From NCBI GenBank assembly GCA_001643675.2, contig LSRY02000026.1:248001-312000 (forward strand): DNA of 64,000 nt, in the 5' to 3' direction. Source of the DNA: Monocercomonoides exilis (Eukaryota > Preaxostyla > Oxymonadida > Polymastigidae). This document shows positions 12,162-24,353 of the stretch, piece by piece; position 1 is the first letter of the stretch, and the number at the start of each line of letters is the position of its first letter. Both the position numbers and the translations under genes were made by a program. The notes under the pieces are model-generated. The model saw only the letters and a program-made list of their open reading frames with translations, did no database searches and was not told the origin of the DNA.

Positions 12162-12592
12162 TATTTCAATTCCAAAAAGATAAATAATAACAATTATACT
12201 GCTTTCAATTGCGATATACGTTGAGATAAGATGATGTACTGAACTATTGGATTCATAATCAAAAGCGAATTCGATTGAAGCAGCGTTTTGTGCAGAGATG
12301 TTGATGTTGGAGAGAAAGACGCAGGAATTGGGAAGAGCACGAAGATCTGATTGGAAGAGGCTCAGATATCCTCTTCAAGCACAAAGAAGTATGTGGTTGA
12401 GGTGAAGATGCTTGTCGGAAGGAGAAAGGAGAGAGGAGGACACAGCAAGAGATTCGTTGAAAAGGCAGAAAAATGAAGACTGGAAATACACGAAGAATTA
12501 ATGGAAGGAGATGTGGCAGTTTGAAAGGGTGCAAAAGTTGCGAAATGCAACAACAATGAGATGGTTGTGACGAAGTGAACAGGAACAAGACT

Positions 12593-13150
12593 TCACAAGA
12601 TAGATCCAACTCCCATGTTGGAAAGGCAATTCTGGCTGTCATTTTCAATCACTGTTGTGAAGATGAAGGAACAGGAGGAAAGCGGGGAGCTGTAATGGTG
12701 CGCAGAGGAGCCGATGTCTTGATTGACAAATATATGGTAGGCGTTGTAGAATATGATGAAGGTGACTTTGTTGAAGTCGAGATCGGGGTTGGGGTCTGTG
12801 TGGGAGAAGTCAAACTCGCAGATTGACGTGTTTCAAGCGAAAGAATCCTGAGTGAAGCCGAAGGGAAAGAGGGACTCGTTGATTTGGCCGGGGATGGAGG
12901 AGCATCGGAGAAAGAGTTCCTTTCCCCTGAATACATGATTCAAGACGAAGTTGAAGTTGAGGATGCATTCGGACAAGTGCGGCTACGACTTCTCGCAGTT
13001 GAGGAACACTATTGCAACTCTGCCCTTGGAAGACTCTTCGCTCACATAACTGGTGAACACGTACGCCTTAGAAGCGCAGTCAAAGGCACATCACCTTTCC
13101 ATATTAACACAAGAGCTGCTCAGTTGGATGAGCGCACAATGTTGGTATTA
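12593..13150 (-). pseudogene. Beta-helix surface protein fragment, broken
   Basis: On the minus strand a frame contains beta-helix-like segments in the expected order: AIVFLNCEKS, ILNFNFVLN, VFRGKELFLRCSSIPGQI and DFNKVTFIIFYNAYHI. The middle segment matches the AFRGRDVYVRCSNI region of the larger pseudogene at 45477-48303. The frame uses one TAG as Gln and is interrupted by two in-frame TGA codons. Plus-strand frames here (12575-12826, 12884-13162) are treated as shadows. It is probably the C-terminal half of an old surface-protein copy. Confidence 0.5.
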
Positions 13151-13489
13151 TTGGAGGAGTGAAAACCGATTATTGTTCTTTGATCTGGGGCAGACAAGCC
13201 AGCCAGAGAAGCGGAGCCATCCAGAGCAGATGGGCAGATAGCCACGAGGGAATTGCTAGGGAGCCAAGAGGTAGAGACTGAGAGGAATTCAAGTTTAGCT
13301 CAAGTGGATGCAGAAAAGGATGCGATAATGATGAAGAGGCGAGGGAGTAGCTTTCGAGAGACGTACGCTCTTCTGCTACATCAACCATTGCATTCGAAAA
13401 GCTTTTTTGTTAAGCCCGTATGGAAAAGGAGCGTCGCGACAAAAGGAGAGGAGCATCAGGTGCGGATATCTGGATGAAGGATAAGAGAC

Positions 13490-14139
13490 GAGGAAGAAAT
13501 GTGGAGAATCAACGGAGAAACGAAGGGAGGAAAATAAAATGAAGATGTTCGTGTGACAAAAGCATTTTTAGTTTTAAAAACAAAAATTTGCAAATTTCTA
13601 TTCAATTTTTATTATTCTCTTTGTTATTTCTCTATATCTTTGTTTGATCAATATATAAGAATAACTAATTTAAAGAATTTTTTGTTTCTAAACAAAAACA
13701 AACCAAACCGTTGTATATTTGATAAATAAAATGTGTTTCTATTTTGTTTTTCCATTTGTGTTTTTGATATTGTAAATTTTTAACAAATGTTTTAAGATCT
13801 TCAATATCAATTTGAAATTTTCTTTGTAATAACATCATAAAACTAATTTTTATAAGAAATTGATAAATTACGTATTGTTCTAATTATTATCATGTTTTAA
13901 TAACGTTTGAACGAGTATTTCGTTCTGTTTGCTTCAGTTTTGATATTTTTTGAATTAGAATAATATGTTTTTTTCTAAATTTGTAATAAAAACAATGAGA
14001 AACAAATTAAAATCAACAAATAAATAATAATTATTATTTTTAAAGCAATCAATTATCATGATCATCATTTTCAATTTTCCAATCAACCCCACCCTTAATG
14101 AAAAAATATTTTGATCAAACTTCGTAAATTTTTATGATA
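13490..14139. other. AT-rich non-coding stretch
   Basis: Long A/T tracts, no open frame of note, no repeats shared with the rest of the window. Confidence 0.6.
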
Positions 14140-14159
14140 TCAAAAAAAAACACCCAAAT

Positions 14160-14276
14160 TAGAAGAAGAAGAAGAAGAAGAAGAAGAAGAAGAAGAAGAA
14201 GAAGAAGAAGAAGAAGAAGAAGAAGAAGAAGAAGAAGAAGAGGGAAAAGAGGAAGAGGAAGAAGAAGAAGAAGAAG
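14160..14276. repeat. (AAG)n microsatellite
   Basis: AAG triplets run from about 14160 to 14240, then slightly interrupted AAG/GGA units to 14276, just outside the left Merlin repeat. The minus-strand poly-Ser frame here is a shadow. Confidence 0.85.
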
Positions 14277-14324
14277 GCATAGAAAGTGTCTGTGATATCA
14301 TCTTCATTGTGGATATGGTATAAG

Positions 14325-14376
14325 GGTACGATATGGGAGTTTTCAAAACTCCTTAAAACATATTTATTTGTAATTC
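14325..14376. repeat. Merlin left inverted repeat
   Basis: GGGTACGATATGGGAG followed by TTTTCAAAACTCCTTAAAAC and an AT-rich end. It pairs with 15649-15705 with a few mismatches. Confidence 0.7.
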
Positions 14377-14472
14377 ATATGGTCACTATTCTTCATTATT
14401 CATGTTTATAATCATCGGAAATGTGTGTGGATGAAAAATAAAAAATATGAAAAAAATAAAAAAAAAAATCAT

Positions 14473-15517
14473 TTATGGTTCATAATCTGAAGTTTTTTCT
14501 TCTTCTGTCTCGAGCCCTGACGATTCTTCCTCAGTTTCTTCATCTCCCAAAATGTCTTCAATTTGAGTGATTTCGGAATCTTCATCTTCAACTTCCTCTT
14601 CTGCAAGAACTTCTGCTGGCTTTTCCACAGCTTTATACTTTACGATCGTAGGTGAAATATCTTGAAATTTATATTTCAAAGAAGTTTTTACCAGAAACAT
14701 AGCTAAATGATCTGCAATCAATGATTTTCTCACTCCATACTGAGGAAATGATTTGCGCAATGTTCCCCACAATCCCTCTATCGTATTGGTTCACGCACCC
14801 GTAACTGGATCTACAAAATTTCTTTTGTGGCATACAGTTTTGTGAGTGTAATTGTATTGATCCAAAGTGGGGTATGCTTTCCACTCGTCGCTCATAATTG
14901 TAGTACCACTTCGAATTGTTTCCAAAATGATGGGAAGAAGAGTTTCCCTCTTTCTGTTTGGCACAACTTTCACAAAACGAGGACCAGCTCCACCTCTCTC
15001 CAACCTCTCAACCCCACCAAATATCCAAATTTGTTCCTTTCTTCTTCCTCTCTTATATTTTCTTCTCCTCCACACAGCCTCGTCAATTTCAACCACTTTT
15101 CCTTCTCCTCCTATTGGGTTTTGATGTAAATTTCCAAATTTCCATGCAGGAAACTCTAACGACACTGCACCAAAATCCAACAGTTTTCCTATCCACTCCC
15201 AGCATTTTCGAAATGAACTTAATATTTGCACCTTCCCAATACCACAAAATGATTCTAAAAACCTTCCCCAATCCTAATTTGTTCCCAGAGAAAACTGTTT
15301 CATCATATACAGATTTCTTTCTATTTCATTTTGAGCAGTACCAATATCTGTTAAACTTTTCACCTTTTAGAACAATCATTTTTCTTCTGCAACGGACACA
15401 AATTTTCCCTTCGTTTTTCAAGACATTCTCGTAAAACCACCTCCACGCTCCGTCTTCGTCTGTGAAAACATTATCCAGCTGATGCAGCTTAATTATCTGA
15501 AAATCCAGCATTGCCAT
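14473..15517 (-). pseudogene. Merlin / IS1595-like transposase, broken
   Basis: Reading the minus strand from 15517: a zinc-ribbon start with CVRC and WYCSK, a helix-turn-helix stretch (FISKMLGVDRKTV), then the catalytic core with VEIDEAVW (first Asp), SDEWKAY (second Asp) and NTIEGLWG (Glu), then an acidic tail. This order is that of ISXO2-like DDE transposases. Damage: TGA after WYCSK where the last zinc-ribbon Cys is expected, a one-base frameshift between about 15120 and 15160, and TGA before TNTIEG where His is usual. The acidic C-terminal tail (about 14473-14640) is longer than in bacterial relatives. Confidence 0.75.
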
Positions 15518-15648
15518 TTCAATATTTCAATTTTGATCACAACCCATAACAACTTGAAATTGACCTTTTTCAAAAAAAAAATTTGAAAATTATAATTATG
15601 GATTTCCGATGATTATTAACATGTATTATGATGATTAATAATCATATT

Positions 15649-15705
15649 AATTACAAATAAATATGTTTAAAGAAGTTTTGAAAACTCCCATATCATACCC
15701 ATATG
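15649..15705. repeat. Merlin right inverted repeat
   Basis: AATTACAAATAAATATG, then GTTTTGAAAACTCCCATATC and CATACCC, inverted relative to 14325-14376. Confidence 0.7.
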
Positions 15706-15810
15706 CCGTGGATATTCCTTCTCTCTGTGTTGCTGTCCAGTTCTTCAGACGTGTTGAAGGAGGCAGGGCAACAAGGGAATATATTCCTAATTTGAATTTA
15801 AAATCAAAAA

Positions 15811-16105
15811 TAAAATAAAATAAAATAAAATAAAATAAAATAAAATAAAATAAAATAAAATAAAATAAAATAAAATAAAATAAAATAAAATAAAATAAAA
15901 TAAAATAAAATAAAATAAAATAAAATAAAATAAAATAAAATAAAATAAAATAAAATAAAATAAAATAAAATAAAATAAAATAAAATAAAATAAAATAAAA
16001 TAAAATAAAATAAAATAAAATAAAATAAAATAAAATAAAATAAAATAAAATAAAATAAAATAAAATAAAATAAAATAAAATAAAATAAAATAAAATAAAA
16101 TAAAA
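15811..16105. repeat. (TAAAA)59 microsatellite
   Basis: 295 bases of uninterrupted TAAAA, 59 exact copies, followed by a few TAAA units. The minus-strand frame of repeated Phe/Ile/Leu/Tyr is a shadow. Confidence 0.98.
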
Positions 16106-16340
16106 TAATAAATAAATAAATGTGAATGGAAATAGTATGTTTTAGTAATAAATATTAATAAAAACATAAAAATGAAAAAAAAAGGATAAAAAAGAGAAAA
16201 AAGGAGAAAAAAAAGAAAAGGAAAAAGAAAAGGAAAAATAAAGAAATGATTATTTAAAAAAAAAAAAACGAGCAAATTACATCAAAAATAAGATAAAAAG
16301 CAAAATACAAACAAAATAAAAAACAAAAGCAAACATAATA

Positions 16341-17983
16341 TTAAAATAACATAAAATAAAATAATCTTTTTTTTTTCCCCTTCAAACCCCTAACATTGCT
16401 CTCCTTCTGCACAGTATCATTCCTCTCTGTTGCAGCAGGTGGCGGAGATGTGAATTCACCATATGGATCAAAAACTTTCGTCTTCTGCAAATCTGAAGAA
16501 ACATAATTATTCCCTTTCTTCTTCGTATTCTTCTTCTTTTCTTCTTCCTTTTTGAATGAATCAAGCGAATAAGCCGACGGCACATTCTTCGAATTTCTCC
16601 GTTTCTCCGCTTCCCTTTCTTTCTCCTTCTTCTCTCTTTCTCTCTCTTTCCTTTTTGCTTCCAATTCTTTTTGCTCTTCTTTCAGCCTCATCATTTCATA
16701 TGCTGACCCTTTCATTTCGTAAACATTTCATCAATAGAATTCACCAGCTGCTCTGTTTCCTTTCGGTTTATTTCATCTTCCAGCAGTTCTTGTTCCCTTT
16801 CTCTGTCTTTCGCCGTCTTCTTCTTCTTCTTGTAGGAAGAATGGGATATCAGGGAAGTGCCTGGAAAACATATTGGTTTGAGTAATATTTAAATGAATGA
16901 ATGAATGAATGAAGAAAGAAAGAAAGAAAGAAAGGAAAAAAAAAAAAAGAAAGAAAGAAAGAATAATAATAATAATAATAAATATAAATACAAATTGTTC
17001 GAATAAGTGTGAATTAAAGAGAAGAACGGAAAATGAGAAATATATCAAAATAAATAAAAATTTATTGGGGGAAAAAAAAATGGAACAAAAAATTCTTTTT
17101 CTCAATTCGAAATATCTTCCTCTTTTTTTAAATAAAAAATAGTAAATAAAAATTCTTTCCCCCTTTTCCAAAAAGATAAGAAAAGAAAGATAGAAAGAAA
17201 GAAAGAAAAACAAACCATCATAACCAGAATACAAAATCGATGCTTCTTTCTCTTCTTTCTCCTTCTGCTTCCTCTCTTTCTCCTTCGCTTTCATCAGCTG
17301 AACCATCTCTTTCTTCACAGGAATGCGAAAATCAGCATGCGAAGAAGGAGGAAGAAGAAGGATAAGATGAAGAAAAAGAAGGTGAAGAAGGTGAAGGAGA
17401 AGGAGGAAGAAGGAGAAGAAAGAGAAGTAGAAGACGACGAAGAAGAAAAAGAAGAAGAAAAAGGTACCTAGGGGAGTATGGAAGAAGTAGTTGAAGAAGG
17501 TGGAGGAGGAGGAGGAATATTCAGAGGAGGTTGAAGAAAAGCATCATCAGCTGCATTTGTTGTGTGTGCATTCACATTCTGTTCTTCAACACTATCTGTT
17601 GAATAATATGAAGAAGAAGATGATGACGACGAAGGAGAAGATGAAGGCAACGTTTGTGAGTTAATTTCAACATCACTTGCTTCTGTGTTTGTATTTAGCT
17701 TATTTCAGGATTTATCATCCTCTTCTTCTTTTCTTTCTCTATCCTTCCTCTCTTTTCCTTCTCCATCTTTTCTCTTTCTTTCCTTCTTACTTTTCTCCTT
17801 TTCTCTCATCCTCCTTGCCCAGATCTCATCCTCTCTGTCTTCCAGTGCCTTCATTCCTTTCTCAGCAAACCTCAGCTCCTGCGGATATTTCAGTATGCGA
17901 GCTAAAATCCCCTCTTCTCCGTCGCACACAAGCTTCTCTATGTCCCATCCATCAACAGGCAGCAGCAATACGCTGTCTTCCAT
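16341..17983 (-). pseudogene. Coiled-coil, Lys/Glu-rich protein gene, probably broken
   Basis: ATG at 17983 starts MEDSVLLLPVDGWDIEKLV and a long charged helix. After one TGA near 17707 the same frame continues into a Ser/Pro-rich segment to 17468. Further exons follow: KKEMVQLMKAKEKERKQ up to about 17216, a GTTTGT...CCAG intron (about 17215-16862), then KKKKTAKDREREQELL. A one-base deletion in an A run (about 16712) separates this from GSAYEMMRLKEEQKELEAKR. About 350 residues in all, probably an intracellular coiled-coil protein. Family not recognised. Single lesions in otherwise good sequence could be errors rather than decay. Confidence 0.4.
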
Positions 17984-18339
17984 CGTGCTTCTCTGCAGGT
18001 CTCAACACAGCCGACCCAGTGGTGGAGAAGAAAAGGAAGGGTGAGGCGGGGCGAACAAGGTGGTTCTTGAGGAACAGAAGAAGAGGAAGAGGAAGAAAAC
18101 GAAGAAGAAGAATATGTAACTGCGTATGAATGTGGAGAAGATGTCGAAATAGTCAGTCAAGTCTTTGCTGAAGAAGACGAAAGAGATGAGTTTCGCTTCT
18201 GACTTGCTGCTGGCTTCCTCTTTTGCCTTTTGATTTCAGCAGCATTTTGCGAGAAGGTTGAGCATGGATGCGCAATAGAGATCGGTTTGAGTGTGTGGCT
18301 GCCGTGCTACTTGTGTGTCCGTGCAAGTGGCTGGCGGGG

Positions 18340-19957
18340 ATGAAAAAATTGTTTGATAACAGATGTATTTTGAAGAAGTTGGTGAAGATTGTCAAATGCC
18401 TCAGTAACATTCTGTTGCTGTCTGCTTCCAAATCCACAAAAGTCTTCCCATTTGTTGATCAGTGATGGGACCCACGAACGCACTGCCATTCCATCTCTTG
18501 CCGATTGATTACAAACATTTATAACACCTGAAAATGTATTCTTCAAAGATGTTTGTTTGTTGAATAAAGATGGTCTTTGAATTGTTATAGAAGAGAAGCA
18601 TTGAAGAAGAGAAGCCAAAGAGAAAGTGTTGACTATATTGATTAATCCTTTTGTTGATGCTGATAATGAAGTGTTTGAAGATATGATTTCTGAAGAGGTC
18701 GATGAAGAAGGAGAAGAACTTGAATGAAGAAAATTTGTTGGATTGTTATTTATTGTGATTTGTGTGGTATTTTCATGATGAGAAATAATACTCTCATCGG
18801 TTGGTGTGTTATGTTGAGATGAATAAGTGTTGTTCTCTTTTGAAAATGAAGAAAAGAGAGTTTGAAATGCTTGAGGTGGAATTAACGTGGGTGAAGTGGC
18901 ATAATCAACTAATTGCTCACTCACAAACTCATTATCATTTTAAAATGATGAAGAATTTATTTTTTCTTTCAATTTTTTTGAAATTGAAATTTGTGAAGAA
19001 GTTTTTGATTTGAATATTTTGTGAATTGGTATTGGAGATGGAGAAGAATGACGTTTTTGATGTGATTTATTTGTTTTTCTTTTTGTTTAACCCCTTTCTC
19101 TCCTTATTGGAGTGTTGATTGGAGCATCAACAGCTTGAGAAGGAGAAGAATTTGAAGAAGAAGAATTTTTTTCTGAAACGACATTTGATTTTTTATTTTG
19201 TTGAAATGATGTTGAAGATAAAGAAGATTGTTTTTTATTTGTAGAAGAGTTTTCTGTAATAATTTCATCTTCCCACGCTGCTTCGTCAATAAATCTGGCG
19301 TAATCTGGCTCAGCTCGCTGCTTTTTCTTTACTGATTGAAGAGAAGTTGAGGCTTCAGTGGAATGGGCTAACATCCAGTTGTTGCCCTTTTCCCAATCCT
19401 GTTCATTTAAGCCTTAAACAAACACAGAAAATTATTCAAAAAAATTCAAATAAAAACAAACCACTTTTGCAAGATGGAAGATGAGGTTTTTGAGGCGGGA
19501 TGATAAACCCTTGGTTTTTTTTCAGCGTTTGTTTGACATACATAAATTTCCCCTTTGTGACATCATATCCATAGTCCTGTAAATCGGATAATGATGTGTT
19601 GCGAGACAGCGCTTGAAGCATTGTTGTCTGAGTGTGCAACGGAGCGTTGTTGTACACCACAGACAGGTCTTCCAGCAGCTTTATGTGATATTCTGTTTCA
19701 AAAAAAATAAATAATAAACAAAAAAAAGAAAAAAATAACAGAGAGTGAAAATAATATTTTTATCACAATTTTTAAAAATATAAAACCAAACCATTCATAG
19801 ACTTCGGAATATCATTAATTACTGAAGATGATTGCCTGTTAGTGTAAAACAAATAGTCAAGCAACGAATCCACGTCATCTCCACCGATGCGCTTGATTTC
19901 TTACCACAGAACATTGCATCGAGAATTCAATGTCGAATCGTGTTTTGAAAACGACAT
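18340..19957 (-). pseudogene. USP-DDE gene copy 2, 5' fragment with lost catalytic Cys
   Basis: Minus strand, with the same exon structure as copy 1: exon 1 19957-19792 (166 bases), exon 2 19692-19462 (231 bases), exon 3 from 19412. Both exon lengths are identical to copy 1, and the GTTTGG and GTTTGT donors are kept. Three in-frame TAA codons (near 19905, 19089 and 18942) would be stops in the standard code but Gln under TAR=Gln. The poly-Ser tract is missing. The USP Cys box reads NTFSLAS instead of NTCYLAS, so the nucleophile is gone. Homology ends near 18340, before the zinc finger, so the His box and the whole DDE domain are absent. A dead relic, or conceivably a retained N-terminal fragment. 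Confidence 0.8.
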
Positions 19958-20988
19958 TTTTCTCTAATAAATGTTTTCTTATGGTTAATCACAATTATTC
20001 TTAAAAAAATTTTTTTAATTTATAAAAATATGTATTGTTATTTTTTCATTATTTGACTATTTCCAAAATCGTTAAAAATTTTTTTTAACGTGATTTGAAT
20101 TAGTAAAAAAAATATTAAAAAATCTCATTTCAGAAAAAAATTTAAAAATTTTTTGAACACTTTTGTTGAAGTTTTATTGAAAATTCATCACATAAATGAA
20201 TATGTCTTATGAAAAAAATCATTCTCATATAAAAAATATTTAAATAAATATTTTATATCATTCTTGAATGAAAAAAGGATCTGACCCATGATCCGAATTT
20301 CCAAGGTGTCAAAAAGATCAAAAAAATAAGCTGTAAAGGGCAAATGCAGATAGAAGAATGCAGTTTTTTGGCAATAGATGAAGTTAAAATGGTGAAAGCA
20401 ATCATTTTATGCAAAAAAAGATTCCTGAGGATTCTGTCATTTTGTGTTCGCCATTGTTTGTACAAAGAAATAGAGCTGATGCTCTTCAAATACAACGTTT
20501 TAAAAATCAAAAAAAACATTTTACTAACTCTTATCACGTATATAACAATTAGACAAACAAAAAAAATTTTTCTGATATTTGTTTTTTTTTTCGATTTACA
20601 CTCAAAAATTCAAAAAGATATGGTTCTGATTAAAGCAGGAGTTTTGTTTCTTTCATTTTTTCAAAACCACTTGCTTTTCCAACTTTTTACAGGTTTGCTT
20701 AAACTTTCTATTTTGTAATATTTATGATAATATTACAGTTTTTTCATTATTTTGGAAAACTGCTCAGTTTGCTTCCTTTTCTTTGAAAAGGAACCTAGCT
20801 TATTGATCATTTGACAAATCTTCTCGTTGGAGAGCATCATAATGAGAAAGGAGCATATTTATGTATAGCAATTAGGAAATAGGGAATAAGTGCAAGTTCT
20901 GTGCTTTTCATAATTTTTTGACTGGAACAAAAGATTAAAACAAATTCAAATGATGTTTTATTGAATGTCGATATAAGGATAGAATTCT
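19958..20988. other. AT-rich sequence with short unassigned frames
   Basis: No inverted repeat like that of copy 1 borders copy 2 here. A plus-strand frame at 20344-20718 is open but lacks recognisable features. A short frame near 20830-20940 contains EKGAYLCIAIRK, faintly like a USP His box; too short to call. Confidence 0.3.
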
Positions 20989-21381
20989 GTGAAGGACAAA
21001 ATCTGCACAAAATTATATAGCATTTTGGAGCATAAGGCAAATGGAGCAGTTTGTGGCATTTTTTTGGACAAGGAAAGTGGGTGGAAATATCGAGGGAAGG
21101 ATATTAATTACAAAAAAAAGACAAGAATTCAACTTAAAAGGAGAACCCCAAAATATCGGTTATATTTATAAGGTTTTCCTATTGCTCAGACTGGGCAGAC
21201 AGACATGGAAGGCTGCGAAATTCTATTTGTGATTCCGCTTTTGCTTCAAAAGAGTGGAGAAACGCCAACTACGAGACATCCAATTGTCGAATATTAGTTG
21301 GCGGTCGAAGGGCATTCTGTTCAACTACAACTGGATTTCACTGCTGAAAGAATTTATGATTTCAGCAAACAGCAAGCTTGA
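20989..21381 (+). CDS. Hypothetical protein fragment (TAR=Gln frame)
   Basis: Open for 130 codons to TGA 21379, passing TAA 21169 and a TAG near 21295. Basic N-terminal half, then a mixed region. No motif recognised. Sequence after it (21354-21800) is open in other frames, so this may be one segment of a broken gene. Confidence 0.25.
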
Positions 21382-22190
21382 CATTGATAATTTGGTGTTT
21401 CTGTTTGCCAAACATTCATTTGACCATCAAATCCATCTTCTCTTGCAATTCCTCCTCCTCTTCTTTTTCCTGAATATCTGTGTCTTCTCCGTTGCGTGCC
21501 AATATCTTCAAGGGTAGTCTCGAACTGAACAACCTGGTGAATGAGAATTCTCAACTCTTTTCATTTGAGGCTGCTGCATGGAATCAGAGCACGTTCAGCA
21601 TGTTTCTCTTCTGTCATCGCTCCTCATTCATCCTTCCTTCTCTCTGCCTTCTCACATTTTTCCCTTCGCTGATTGTAAGATCCTCCTCTTTGTGTTCTTC
21701 CAGCTTGCCTCGATGCAGCTATTTCCTCTTCATTTTGTGAATGTATTCACAAGTAGAGTTTTGTTGCAGCTCATTGGGAAGAGTGAGAAGTGTGAATGAG
21801 AGGGATGGAGGGAGGGAGAAAAAAGAATGAAGGAAGGAAGTTGATCAGGCAGATGGTCTTTGGATTTGATTATTGGGATGCTACAGTAGAAGTAGAGGAA
21901 GCATAGAAAGAAAATTGAGTCGATGATGATTAATTTGTTTGATCTAAAACACTGGGATTGAAGTATTGAAAGGCATGAATTATTATATTTTCAATATTTT
22001 TTTATTATTTTCTTTTGATATTTTTGTGAAATAATGCGTTTCCTCTTTTTTTATTCTCAATCAGAACCCGACGAATAGAAACATTTTCGCACCATTCTGC
22101 CTCTTCTTTGACTTCATCGTTTGTGTTCTCTCAGGGATAGCCATTGGGACAGACGATACAACGCTGCTGAAGATACCACCACAGGAAAAT
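21382..22190. other. Unassigned sequence
   Basis: Overlapping short plus-strand frames up to about 21800, then AT-rich sequence. Nothing recognised. Confidence 0.3.
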
Positions 22191-24201
22191 GTGCAGACTG
22201 AGGTTGAGCTGCAGACGTGTGGGACTGGTCCACGGAGCGTGTGCGGGTACCTGGTTGTGAAGAATGTGCTCCAGCCTTTGTCAATTCTGCTGGCTGTTCT
22301 CGCGGGTGAGGTGATGCGTTCGCTTGCTGTTGGGGCGCTGATAGGGAGTGTGTGTAGGGAGGAGTTGTACTTGGCAGCGAAGGGGGTGCTCCTGCGCACG
22401 CGGATCTATGGCGCGTGTGGGGCAGCAGAGTATCTGATGGGAGCAGAAAAAATTGTTCCATGGGCTTGTGGTGGTTGAGGCGACGCATATGCAGAATGTG
22501 GTACTGTCGTGTGCTATGTCGGAGCTGGCGGCGTATTTCGTGGCGGTGGCGTGTGGATTCTCGCTCAATGAGATGCTGATGAAATTCAGAAGAATCCCGT
22601 CGATTGCACTTCCACTGCTGAAAAAAGCATATTGTGGAGATGATGATAATGGAGATTGCGGAAGTACAAAGTGCAGGAGTCGATTGGGCTGTTTGAGCAG
22701 AAGATGCAGTAGCAGCGGCAGAACCTGGCGCGGATGCGGGAGTTTGATAAGCTACGAAAGACAGTGCGGACAGCTGGGGCAGCAGAAGGGGTGTCGCCGA
22801 CGCTGTTGCTGCTGAAGCCGCGGGGGGAGTTCTTTAAGGAATCGGAGCTTTCGTGCCTGACGACGGTGCAGAAGAAGATGAATGCGGGGGAAGAGTACAA
22901 GATGTCAGTGATGCTGCGGGAGGACGAGAAGGAGCGGGAGCGGAGGGAAGGGGCAGTGAAGATGCGGGAGATATGGCGGGGGCTGAACCGAAAGCTGGGA
23001 GAGAACAACGCGAAGAGGAGGGCGATGGAGATGAGCGAGACTATGCTTGCGAGGCAGAGGAGAGAAGAAGCGAGGAGAAATTTCTATTTGGAGTAAAAGC
23101 AGAAAGGGCGAGAGTGGTGGGGAGATGGGTAGGGTGTGGAAGAGCATACGAGAAGAGGATCAGAAGCAGAAGCAGACGACGGAAGAGATGAAGGGGAAGA
23201 GGGGAGAAGAAGGAGAAGAAGGAGAAAGGAGAGAAGGCAGCGAGAATTGCGGCAGGATGGAGGATGAGAGAGGAGAATGAAAGGAGGCAGAGGGAAGAAC
23301 AAAGATTGAAAGAGGAAGGAGAGATGAGGAGTTTGAAAAGGATTTTGAGGGAGAGACGCCGAGAGGGAGAAGGTTTGGAGAAGTGGCGTAGGGAAGGGCG
23401 TTTGCACTGGCGACAGCGAGAAGCCGAAAGGAGATGACGTTTTTGTATTCGCAGCCAGACAGTGTTGTCCGTGTTTATCCGCAGCGGATGGTGGAGCGGA
23501 GGGTGCTAAGGGATTCTGTGCAGCCAGGAGAAGAGGAGGAGGTGTTGCAAGTGAATGTCGATGAGCATTGCAACAGTTGCCACCACCACCGCTATCATCC
23601 TTGGAGATACGAGCGGACTGGCAATGGCGAAGATGCAAATGAGAGTGGAAATGAAGATGGAGAAGACAGAAGTGGAGATGAAAAAGAAAGTGGAACGGGA
23701 GAGAGCATGGAGCATGAAGAGCAGGGTGGAGCGAGGCAGAGCAGAATGACGAAAGAAGCGGAAAAGGAAACACAGCAAAAAGACCAGGACAAGAACCATG
23801 ACGAAGCGTACGAGGATGAAGGGGGAGAAGGAGCGAGAGGAATTAGAGGGGGAAGCTGAAGGACAAAATGGATCCACAGGAGACCAATTAGGGGGGCCAC
23901 TGCAGGCAACGTCGCGGAGCTCACCAGAACTGGATGAGCTTGAGCCATATCGCTTCCGTCCGTATTCAGTACTGCACAAAGCAAGCGAAGAAAAGGGGCA
24001 ATGTCTTTCATTTATCACTGCATCGGAGCCATCGTCAGCCACAGTATCTATGTTTCTGTTTGGGTCGCCGACATCGTGGGAAAGAGGATTGGGTGTGGAG
24101 CCGAAGATAGGACTTGTGGCATCAGATGGATGAAAGAGCGAAGGAGAAGGCCAAGGGCGTTGGACAGAGAGAACGAGCAGAGAGCAGACAGGAAGAAGTG
24201 A
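22191..24201 (+). pseudogene. GC-richer block of broken plus-strand coding sequence
   Basis: Higher GC than its surroundings. Successive frames look coding but are interrupted: 22191-22478 (hydrophobic, Val/Leu/Ala-rich), 22453-22660 (continues the same style after a shift), 22734-23096 (charged helix ending before a stop), 23434-23859 (with CNSCHHHRYHPW, a possible metal site) and 23798-24133 (LEPYRFRPYSVLHKASEE). No family identified. It reads as one or two decayed genes, or genes with indel errors. Confidence 0.3.
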
Positions 24202-24353
24202 TGGGTTCGGGGATGTCCCACTTCTGCGCCTGAGCCAGGTGAAGGGGGTTGAGAAATCGCATCGAGAGAAGAGAGGAAAGCTGGAATGCAGAAGGGCACT
24301 GACGCCAATGCGGGAGAGGTGAAGGTCAACATCTTCTGTAAACACAATATGCG

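Larger units (their letters stand above)
14325..15705. mobile_element. Merlin-type DNA transposon, decayed
   Basis: About 1.38 kb bounded by imperfect inverted repeats of roughly 50 bases sharing GATATGGGAGTTTTCAAAAC and a TATTTATTTGTAATT core. It encloses an IS1595/ISXO2-like transposase, the domain that defines eukaryotic Merlin elements. No clear 8-9 base target duplication remains. The transposase is interrupted, so the copy cannot move by itself. Confidence 0.75.

Noticed and set aside
15787-16275. 162-residue Phe/Ile/Leu/Tyr repeat frame
   Set aside because: Pure translation of the (TAAAA) repeat.
20830-20940. Fourth USP-DDE copy suggested by a His-box-like KGAYLCIAIRK
   Set aside because: Only about a dozen residues of weak similarity; no Cys box, finger or DDE motif nearby.
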